Shown here piece by piece: positions 1 through 5,178 of a stretch of 5,178 nt of DNA. This DNA is from Flectobacillus sp. (GTDB lineage: Bacteria; Bacteroidota; Bacteroidia; Cytophagales; Spirosomataceae). A program made the position numbers and the translations under genes. The stretch's first letter is position 1; every line of letters starts with the position of its first letter. The notes under the pieces are model-generated. The model ran no database searches. It was not told the DNA's origin and saw only the letters and a list, made by a program, of their open reading frames with translations. The stretch covers positions 1 to 5,178 of the forward strand of contig JARXAV010000033.1 in assembly GCA_029865665.1 (NCBI GenBank), given 5' to 3'.

Positions 1-1251
1 GGAGTATTATGGCTTGTTCTCAACGCCTGTAGCGACCCTTTAGATGTCATTAGCCCAAGTGCTACTGTCACGGATAATACTGCAAAAGTTGAGGGTTCAC
101 AGACCTACCAAAAAGTTAGCAAAGGTAATTCTGCTAAAATTATAGCCCACTATATGCCTTGGTTTAAGACCAAAGAATTTTCTGGAAGTTGGGGAATGCA
201 CTGGACTATGTCCAACCGTAATCCTGATAATATGAATGCTTCTGGCAAAAGAGACATTGCTGCCAACTATTATCCAATCATTGGCCCCTACGATTCGAAT
301 GACCCTGATTTATTGATGTACCATGCAATTTTGCTTAAACTAAGTGGCATTGATGGCGTATTTTTCGATTGGTATGGAACAATGGATTTTAGTGATTGGA
401 GAGAAATTAAAACCAGAACAGAAAACGCTGTAGCTATTTTTGGAAAAGCAGGGCTAGAGTTTGGGATTGTCTATGAAGACTATACATTAAATGTCGCTGT
501 CAAAAATAAACTAGCTAGTTCGACAGTCACAGCTGCTCAGAATGATATGAATTACCTGAGCAATACCTTTTTCAATAATCCTTTGTATCTGAAATATAAC
601 GGGAAGCCTGTTTTACTAGCTTTTGGACCACAATCCTTAACGAGTCAACAACAGTGGCAAAGTGCGTTCTCGGTACTTCCAGCAAATCAAAAACCTTATT
701 TCCTCCCCTTGTGGTATCACTCACAATTGGCAGGTAGTTCAAGCTCAGGCGAATTTGCATGGATTGCCCAAGACAACTTGAAATCACTCAAAAGTTTTTA
801 TACTTCTCGTGTAAAAGACATCAATGCTTCTCTTTATTTCAGTTCGGTTTACCCAGGTTTTGATACCTACTATGATCAAGGAGGTTGGGGTGGCAATTGG
901 TGGTCAATTAATCATAAGAGCGGACAAACGCTTAGGGAGACGATACAACTGGCAAAGAATACGAATAACAAGTATATCCAACTTACTACTTGGAATGATT
1001 TTGGGGAAGGTACAATGTTAGAACCTACTCAGGAGTTTGGCTATTCTTATCTAAAACAGATTCAACAATTAGCAGGAGTTAGTTACACGGAAAACGATTT
1101 GAAAATTGCAGAGCGATTTTATACGCTTAGAAAAAAATATAAGAACGATCGTTATAAATTAGCTCAACTCGAACAAGTATTTTTTTATATCTGCAAACTA
1201 CAATTAAACAAAGCAAACGATGTTCTGAATAGCATTGAACTTGTTTCTTAA
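1..1251 (+). CDS. Glycoside hydrolase family 71/99-like lipoprotein (5' end outside window)
   Basis: This is probably an envelope-anchored glycosidase acting on an unidentified polysaccharide or glycan. The frame is open from base 1, so the ATG at 154 is internal. It falls in the middle of the conserved first-strand motif AHYMPWF (codons 49-55 counted from base 1), and a start there would cut the TIM-barrel. Upstream, codons 3-12 read LWLVLNACSD, the end of a lipoprotein signal peptide with a lipobox (LNAC, Cys at 28-30), followed by a Thr/Ser-rich linker. Further family-like motifs are GIDGVFFDWYG (codons 116-126), GIVYEDY (155-161), KPVLLAFGP (202-210), GGWGGNWW (294-301) and WNDFGEGTMLEPT (331-343). 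In the last motif Asp333 and Glu336 occupy the place of the catalytic acid pair in GH71 (WNDxGE) and GH99 (ExxE). A charged helical tail follows and ends at TAA. The lineage is clear from these motifs, but the substrate is unknown. It is convergent with the permease gene. Confidence 0.88.
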   Translation, partial: GVLWLVLNACSDPLDVISPSATVTDNTAKVEGSQTYQKVSKGNSAKIIAHYMPWFKTKEFSGSWGMHWTMSNRNPDNMNASGKRDIAANYYPIIGPYDSNDPDLLMYHAILLKLSGIDGVFFDWYGTMDFSDWREIKTRTENAVAIFGKAGLEFGIVYEDYTLNVAVKNKLASSTVTAAQNDMNYLSNTFFNNPLYLKYNGKPVLLAFGPQSLTSQQQWQSAFSVLPANQKPYFLPLWYHSQLAGSSSSGEFAWIAQDNLKSLKSFYTSRVKDINASLYFSSVYPGFDTYYDQGGWGGNWWSINHKSGQTLRETIQLAKNTNNKYIQLTTWNDFGEGTMLEPTQEFGYSYLKQIQQLAGVSYTENDLKIAERFYTLRKKYKNDRYKLAQLEQVFFYICKLQLNKANDVLNSIELVS

Positions 1252-1317
1252 CATATTATACGATACGCTGTCTGTCTAATAGCTTAATTGAAGGAGGTGT
1301 GTAAGAAGGTGTAAAGT

Positions 1318-1368
1318 TTAAAGCTGAAAGCATTCTATACTAAACAAGATAGCCGCTTTCAGCTTTAA
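1318..1368. terminator. Convergent intergenic hairpin, probable bidirectional terminator
   Basis: A perfect 14-bp inverted repeat has arms at 1318-1331 (TTAAAGCTGAAAGC) and 1355-1368 (GCTTTCAGCTTTAA) separated by 23 nt. Inside the loop, CTAT (1335-1338) can pair with ATAG (1349-1352). It lies 66 bp after the hydrolase stop codon and 49 bp beyond the permease stop codon, where a shared terminator for the two converging genes would be expected. The stem is symmetric and works on either strand, but no clean T-run follows on either side, so intrinsic termination is inferred and not certain. Confidence 0.6.
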
Positions 1369-1371
1369 TCA

Positions 1372-1386
1372 GAGCGACGGTCGCTC
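1372..1386. repeat. Short GC-rich hairpin in convergent gap
   Basis: GAGCGA (1372-1377) and TCGCTC (1381-1386) form a 6-bp stem with a CGG triloop. In an AT-rich gap this is the most GC-rich element. It lies between the 14-bp hairpin and the permease stop codon, so it would be the first stable stem transcribed after the permease gene. It could help pause or terminate permease transcription. Confidence 0.4.
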
Positions 1387-1417
1387 ATAAGCTTTTAAAT
1401 TTTACACAACCTCTTTT

Positions 1418-2827
1418 CTACGATTTTCTCCAGTAAAAATAAAAAGGTAAACCCGTAGCCATCAAAGCTAAGCCGCTCAATGCTTCTCCTGGGCGTTCAA
1501 TCAAGGTATTTCCAATCAATATAATGCAAAAAAGGACGAATACCGCAGGAACGACTGGATAACCAATTACACGATAAGGACGAGGAGCATCGGGCATTTT
1601 TTTACGTAAAATAAACACCCCAAAAGTAGTTGCCCCGTAAAAAATAAAGGCTGCAAAAACCAACATATCGGTCAATTGATCAAAGGTTCCTGACAAAATC
1701 AATAGGGATGTCCAGATAGCTTGAACAAAAAGTGAGGTAGATGGAGTGTTGTAAGCTGGGTGGATGTAATCTACTTTTTTGAAAAACATAGAATCATTGG
1801 CCATTGCATAGAAAAGACGGGACGATAGCAAAATAGTTGTACTGGCACAATTGAAGGTAGCAACCAAGATCAAACCAGAAATTAAATACCCTCCCCAAGC
1901 TCCAAGAAAGTGATTCACTACAGCAACCGCAGCAATTCCATTTTTTGACTCATAAATTTGAATAAACTCGTCAATTGGTAAAATATAGAGATAAACAAAA
2001 TTCATGGACATATACAAGGCCATGATAATCAGCATACCGATAGTCAGAGCCAAAGGTAAATCCCGCTGAGGGTTCTTCATTTCGCCACCAATAAACCCAA
2101 CTGTAGTCCAGCCTTCATAACCCCAAAACGCACTTAAACAAGCTAAAAACATCGCTTTTAAGAAGGCTGACCCAGTCATTTCGTCGGCATGATACCGAAT
2201 ACTTGGCGTGGTAATATGCTGAAAACTACCATCGCTTGATAATAAACCCAAAATGACAATCAGCAACATGACCGTAATCATCAAACTTGTTAAAACTCTA
2301 CTGAGGTTTTCACCGAGTTTTAAGCCTTTGTAATTGAAATAGGTCAGAAATAACACTAAGGAAATAGCCACTAACTTCACACTGAAATTATCAAAGGGAT
2401 GTAATCCGAAAAGCGAAACATCGACTAAGGAAGCTAACGTGGTTGGAAATGGAATGATACTATTTAACGACTGAGAAAAAACATAAGCGATGGAAGCAAT
2501 GGAAGCCGTTCTGATAACTGCAAAGTTTGTCCAACCGAATAGAAAGGCAAAAAATCGGTTATAAATCTTTCGGAAATATACGAATTCCCCACCCGAATCG
2601 GCTAACATACTCGCCACCTCTGCATTCGAAAGTGTGCCTGCCAAAGTAATAATTCCTGCAACAAACCATGCAAGCAAGACTAAAGAAGGGGATTGAAGTA
2701 CTGCCGACATGGGGGCAACTTTCTTGAACACACCCGTTCCGATAACGGTACTGATTACTAAAATTACCGCAGAAGTAAGACCGATTGAACGAACTAATTT
2801 ACCTTGGTTTGGGGGAGTTGACTTCAT
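1418..2827 (-). CDS. APC-superfamily amino acid permease (LAT/SteT-like)
   Basis: This inner-membrane transporter of 469 aa is a normal length for the APC superfamily and is intact. About 12 hydrophobic segments can be seen, roughly at residues 14-34, 44-64, 93-118, 128-145, 150-166, 176-196, 222-246, 257-283, 312-334, 365-408 (two) and 421-466 (two). TM1 contains the broken-helix motif VIGTGVF (28-34), whose backbone binds the amino and carboxyl groups of the substrate in this fold. SGGEFVYFRKIY (78-89) matches the family's GGxYxY loop. FWGYEGW (234-240) followed by GGEMKNPQRDLPLA (247-260) is the TM6 and following-loop signature of the L-amino-acid transporter group, which includes the Bacillus Ser/Thr exchanger SteT. 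The substrate cannot be read from the sequence. ATG at 2827 leaves a short polar N-terminus before TM1, and there is no Shine-Dalgarno site. The gene stands alone, divergent from folD and convergent with the hydrolase. Confidence 0.93.
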   Translation of the reverse strand: MKSTPPNQGKLVRSIGLTSAVILVISTVIGTGVFKKVAPMSAVLQSPSLVLLAWFVAGIITLAGTLSNAEVASMLADSGGEFVYFRKIYNRFFAFLFGWTNFAVIRTASIASIAYVFSQSLNSIIPFPTTLASLVDVSLFGLHPFDNFSVKLVAISLVLFLTYFNYKGLKLGENLSRVLTSLMITVMLLIVILGLLSSDGSFQHITTPSIRYHADEMTGSAFLKAMFLACLSAFWGYEGWTTVGFIGGEMKNPQRDLPLALTIGMLIIMALYMSMNFVYLYILPIDEFIQIYESKNGIAAVAVVNHFLGAWGGYLISGLILVATFNCASTTILLSSRLFYAMANDSMFFKKVDYIHPAYNTPSTSLFVQAIWTSLLILSGTFDQLTDMLVFAAFIFYGATTFGVFILRKKMPDAPRPYRVIGYPVVPAVFVLFCIILIGNTLIERPGEALSGLALMATGLPFYFYWRKS

Positions 2828-2858
2828 ATTTGGCTATTTTAGAAATTGTATGATACTA

Positions 2859-2888
2859 CAAATTAGGCAATAAGGGCTGCAATAACAA
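2859..2888 (-). promoter_or_regulatory. Possible permease promoter
   Basis: Read on the minus strand, TTG (2888-2886) is followed after 20 nt by TAATTTG (2865-2859). This resembles the Bacteroidota -33/-7 promoter (TTG, about 17-23 nt, TAnnTTTG) but lacks one base in the -7 box. Transcription would begin near 2852 and give a leader of about 25 nt before the permease ATG. The match is inexact, so this is tentative. Confidence 0.3.
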
Positions 2889-2982
2889 TAGATTCCATTG
2901 TTTTTAAGCAACATTACAAAGACATCTTGATTGACTTAAAAAATGAAAGAAAAACAAGCACGTTAGCGTAATAAGTTAGTTC

Positions 2983-3018
2983 TTGTTTAAAAATACCGAA
3001 AATTATGCTGTAATTTTG
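2983..3018 (+). promoter_or_regulatory. Possible folD promoter (TAnnTTTG type)
   Basis: TAATTTTG at 3011-3018 fits the Bacteroidota -7 consensus TAnnTTTG exactly. A candidate -33 TTG sits at 2983-2985, but the 25-nt spacing is slightly longer than usual. The predicted transcript start is near 3025, giving an A-rich leader of about 90 nt. A weak AAGGA at 3108-3112, four bases before the ATG, is the only Shine-Dalgarno-like element. Such a box is expected by chance fairly often in AT-rich DNA, so its position upstream of folD is the main support. Confidence 0.4.
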
Positions 3019-3116
3019 TAAGCAATACGATAAGTAGCCGATTATGGCGATGTGGAGAATACACTCATTCGCTAGGTTAATCGAACAACATAACACAAAA
3101 CAAAACCAAGGATACA

Positions 3117-4001
3117 ATGCAAATCATTGACGGTAAAGCGGTAGCAGACGAAATCAAAAAAGAAATTGGGGCAGAAGTGGCAGCCATGAAAGCAGCAGGA
3201 GAAAAAACACCTCACTTAGTAGCCATCTTGGTAGGAAACAACGGAGCGTCAGAAACGTATGTAGCCAACAAAGTGAAGTCTTGTGAAGAACTTGGTTTCA
3301 ACTCTACTTTGCTACGTTTTGATCCAAGCATTACCGAAGCAGAACTATTAGCGGAAGTTCAAAAAGTAAATGAAAATGCCGATATGGATGGGCTTATTGT
3401 ACAATTGCCACTTCCAGACCATATCAATCCAGACCGTGTAATGGAAACGATTGCTCCAAGTAAAGATGTTGATGGCTTCCACCCTATCAACATTGGACGT
3501 ATGGCAAAAGGACTTCCAGCTTATATTTCAGCAACACCACAAGGCGTTTTAGATTTATTAGAACGTTATCAGATTGAAACATCAGGTAAACATTGTGTCG
3601 TGGTAGGCCGTAGCCAAATTGTTGGTTTACCGATGTCTATCTTAATGCAACGTAACCACAAGGTAGGAAACTGTACCGTAACGTTAACGCACTCTAAAAC
3701 GAAGAACCTTGCAGAGGTTTGTGCTTCAGCAGATATTTTAATTGCGGCACTAGGTCGTCCAGAATTCATTACTGCCGAATACGTAAAAGACGGAGCCGTA
3801 GTAATTGACGTTGGTCTAACACGTGTAGAAGATTCAAGCAAAAAATCAGGTTTTGCCCTTAAAGGTGATGTGAAATTTGATGAGGTAGCACCCAAATGTT
3901 CATTTATCACACCTGTTCCGAAAGGAGTTGGTCCAATGACCATTGTTTCCTTAATGAAAAACACATTGCTTTCAGCCAAAGGTGTAATATACCAACGCTA
4001 G
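3117..4001 (+). CDS. folD: Bifunctional methylene-THF dehydrogenase / methenyl-THF cyclohydrolase FolD
   Basis: FolD is a cytosolic, usually homodimeric enzyme. It oxidises 5,10-methylene-tetrahydrofolate with NAD(P)+ and hydrolyses the methenyl product to 10-formyl-THF, supplying purine synthesis and initiator tRNA formylation. At 294 aa it has the normal length. The N-terminal catalytic domain has [15 protein letters not shown] (47-61) with Tyr48 and the catalytic Lys52, [10 protein letters not shown] (91-100) with Gln96, and [10 protein letters not shown] (116-125) with folate-contacting Asp119. The Rossmann part has [12 protein letters not shown] (161-172), the dinucleotide-binding loop, then DVGLTR (231-236). 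The C-terminal signature reads [11 protein letters not shown] (265-275), where the usual second residue of the PGGVGP motif row is changed to Lys269. All key catalytic residues are present, so the enzyme is probably active. The ATG at 3117 gives the typical FolD N-terminus (MQIIDGK). It is monocistronic here, followed by a strong terminator hairpin. Confidence 0.98.
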   Translation: MQIIDGKAVADEIKKEIGAEVAAMKAAGEKTPHLVAILVGNNGASETYVANKVKSCEELGFNSTLLRFDPSITEAELLAEVQKVNENADMDGLIVQLPLPDHINPDRVMETIAPSKDVDGFHPINIGRMAKGLPAYISATPQGVLDLLERYQIETSGKHCVVVGRSQIVGLPMSILMQRNHKVGNCTVTLTHSKTKNLAEVCASADILIAALGRPEFITAEYVKDGAVVIDVGLTRVEDSSKKSGFALKGDVKFDEVAPKCSFITPVPKGVGPMTIVSLMKNTLLSAKGVIYQR

Positions 4002-4035
4002 GTACAATCGTTTATCTAGTTTTTTTCTACCTTAA

Positions 4036-4073
4036 TACAAAACAGTCTTACTATCTCGTAAGGCTGTTTTGTA
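4036..4073 (+). terminator. Terminator hairpin after folD
   Basis: A 16-bp stem has arms at 4036-4051 (TACAAAACAGTCTTAC) and 4058-4073 (GTAAGGCTGTTTTGTA), one G-U wobble and a 6-nt loop (TATCTC). The A-tract in the left arm and TTTT in the right arm give the shape of an intrinsic terminator. It begins 35 bp after the folD stop. It ends only 19 bp before the next ATG at 4093, so the promoter of the esterase gene must overlap it or lie upstream of it, unless the esterase is expressed by read-through. Confidence 0.8.
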
Positions 4074-4092
4074 CTTTCTACCGTATAGACTC

Positions 4093-5178
4093 ATGCCTAG
4101 AATCTCAATACTTCTTTATTTTTTGTTTATCTCTATTGCTGGACTTGGACAAATCAACATTACCTATCCAACCAGTAGAGCTGTATTTCAGCGTAACAAT
4201 AGTAATCAGTGTAGCATCTATATCGCTGGTAACTTCACCCAAAAGGCTACTAAAATTGAAGCGAAAGCAATCGCTAGAACGATGTCTCCAACACAAGGAA
4301 CATCTACCTCATGGCAGACCTTAGTTACAAATCCTCAAAACGGTTTTTATTCAGGAACCATAACACTACAAGGAGGTTGGTATGATATTTATGTCAGAGC
4401 CTGGCAAAATAATACACTCCTTGGTACGGACTCGCTACAAAGAGTTGGAGTTGGTGAGATCTTTGTCATTGCAGGGCAATCAAATGCTACGGGAGCAGAA
4501 GAATTAAGACAAGTAGGAAATTATGGAACAAGTGCCTCTGATGACCGAGTGAGTTTCGTGAACTACAGTACTAATTGGAGTCAAGATTATTCAAAAGTTG
4601 TATTACCCTTAGCTGTATTTCAACACGCAGACTCCACTTCACGCATAGCTCCAATGGGGGTTTCAGGTTGGTGTTGGGGTGCGCTAGGCGATTTACTAGC
4701 GAGACGGCTAAACGTACCGATTGCCTTCTTTAATGCTGCATGGCCAAGTTGCCAAGTGGGTATCTGGTCATCTACAGCGAATGACTCCACACTATCTGCA
4801 CCATTTATATATCCCTTACCCAAAGGAATTCCTTATGGACATTTGCGTACTGCACTCAATTTTTACATTGCTCAATTTGGCATACGAGCCGTATTATGGC
4901 ATCAGGGTGAAACAGATAATGCTTTTAGTACAACTAGAGTCGATTATGCAACCCAGTTAAAAAATGTAATCGAAAAAAGTAGAATACATAGCAATAAACC
5001 AAATTTAACATGGGTGGTATCTAGAGTAAGCTATTTTAAAGGCTTCGGATTAACGACTGCTCGCACATGGCAACCTATAATTGATGCCCAAAATGACGTA
5101 ATTGGCTTAAATGGTATCTCTCAAACGGGCTACACTACCAAAGTAGTAGCTGGTCCTCAAACGGATAATTATACTGGC
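4093..5178 (+). CDS. Secreted SGNH/SASA-domain esterase (sialate O-acetylesterase type), 3' end outside window
   Basis: This is probably a secreted carbohydrate esterase that removes acetyl groups from sialic acid or plant/microbial polysaccharides. The visible 362 codons have no stop. Residues 1-20 (MPRISILLYFLFISIAGLGQ) are a signal peptide, with cleavage probably just after the Gln. Residues 21-115 form a predicted beta-rich, Ig-like N-terminal domain starting INITYPTSRAVFQRNN. The SGNH-hydrolase blocks follow in order: GEIFVIAGQSNATG (121-134) with the nucleophile Ser130 in GQSN, then GWCWG (192-196) supplying the block II Gly, then FFNAAWPSCQVG (212-223) with the block III Asn214. VLWHQGETDN (267-276) matches the HQGE motif characteristic of the SASA family. 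The catalytic Asp/His motif (DxxH) would fall beyond the right edge. The sequence just before the edge (AGPQTDNYTG) suits the approach to that motif. The start at 4093 is set by the signal peptide; no Shine-Dalgarno site is visible. The substrate is not determined. Confidence 0.88.
   Translation, partial: MPRISILLYFLFISIAGLGQINITYPTSRAVFQRNNSNQCSIYIAGNFTQKATKIEAKAIARTMSPTQGTSTSWQTLVTNPQNGFYSGTITLQGGWYDIYVRAWQNNTLLGTDSLQRVGVGEIFVIAGQSNATGAEELRQVGNYGTSASDDRVSFVNYSTNWSQDYSKVVLPLAVFQHADSTSRIAPMGVSGWCWGALGDLLARRLNVPIAFFNAAWPSCQVGIWSSTANDSTLSAPFIYPLPKGIPYGHLRTALNFYIAQFGIRAVLWHQGETDNAFSTTRVDYATQLKNVIEKSRIHSNKPNLTWVVSRVSYFKGFGLTTARTWQPIIDAQNDVIGLNGISQTGYTTKVVAGPQTDNYTG

Larger units (their letters stand above)
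1309..1407. repeat. Outer imperfect inverted repeat enclosing the hairpins
   Basis: The left arm 1309-1325 (GTGTAAAGTTTAAAGCT) is nearly complementary to the right arm 1390-1407 (AGCTTTTAAATTTTACAC), with one G-T wobble and one single-base bulge. The left arm overlaps the left arm of the 14-bp hairpin at 1318-1331, so the two pairings compete for bases 1318-1325. The arms enclose both the 14-bp stem and the small GC-rich hairpin at 1372-1386. It most likely belongs to the convergent terminator region. Confidence 0.5.

Noticed and set aside
572..1021. Short frames inside the hydrolase gene on both strands (572-787 minus, 824-1021 plus)
   Set aside because: Both lie within the conserved hydrolase coding region and show no motifs of their own.
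1291..1314. AAGGAGGTGT, a near-perfect Shine-Dalgarno sequence in the convergent gap
   Set aside because: The only frame directly after it (GTG at 1297) ends after five codons. Bacteroidota make little use of strong Shine-Dalgarno sites. It is probably coincidental.
2914..3117. Open frame of 67 codons on the minus strand between the permease and folD, rich in Cys, Ile, Phe and Tyr
   Set aside because: It would start with TTG overlapping the folD start codon. It covers the likely folD promoter and leader, and its composition is what AT-rich noncoding DNA gives. No domain or ribosome-binding site is seen.
3569..3979. Long antisense frame (136 codons) inside folD
   Set aside because: It is a mirror of the folD coding frame with no recognisable domain. 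The plus-strand gene is unambiguous.
3896..4324. Open plus-strand frame of 142 codons spanning the folD end, the hairpin and the start of the esterase
   Set aside because: It lies out of frame with two clear genes, crosses the terminator stem, and resembles no protein family. The frame from 4093 has a signal peptide and SGNH motifs.
4620..4960. Short frames inside the esterase gene on both strands
   Set aside because: The region encodes the GWCWG, NAAW and HQGE blocks in the esterase frame. The alternatives are shadows.
1..5178. Possible polysaccharide utilisation locus linking the two carbohydrate-active proteins
   Set aside because: No SusC/SusD pair, sugar regulator or transporter is seen, and the two genes are separated by a permease on the opposite strand, folD and terminators. 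A functional link is not supported inside the window.

Overview
The window looks like an ordinary stretch of chromosome from an AT-rich Bacteroidota bacterium, probably in Cytophagales (Spirosoma/Flectobacillus/Arcicella-type). The clues are a glycoside-hydrolase lipoprotein, a secreted sialate-O-acetylesterase-type protein whose N-terminal layout is common in that group, a promoter-like TAnnTTTG element, and little use of Shine-Dalgarno sites. The taxon is inferred from protein style; no marker gene is present.

Layout. (1) 1-1251, +: a glycoside hydrolase family 71/99-like lipoprotein. Its frame is open to the left edge, so the true start lies outside the window, and the visible frame begins inside a lipoprotein signal peptide. 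(2) 1252-1417: a convergent gap holding nested inverted repeats, probably a shared terminator. (3) 1418-2827, -: a complete 12-helix APC-superfamily amino acid permease (LAT/SteT-like). (4) 2828-3116: a divergent promoter region. (5) 3117-4001, +: complete folD, the bifunctional methylene-THF dehydrogenase/cyclohydrolase. (6) 4002-4092: a short gap with a strong 16-bp terminator hairpin. (7) 4093-5178, +: a secreted SGNH/SASA-domain esterase that runs off the right edge.

The genes do not form one operon. folD is housekeeping one-carbon metabolism. The permease is divergent from it and convergent with the hydrolase. The two envelope or secreted carbohydrate-active proteins at the ends may both take part in polysaccharide scavenging, but no SusC/SusD pair or regulator is visible to link them. 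I found no CRISPR array, mobile element, tRNA, rRNA or novel multi-gene system. The points most worth a second look are the two edge-truncated carbohydrate-active proteins, the layered inverted repeats at 1309-1407, and a Gly-to-Lys change in a normally invariant FolD signature.
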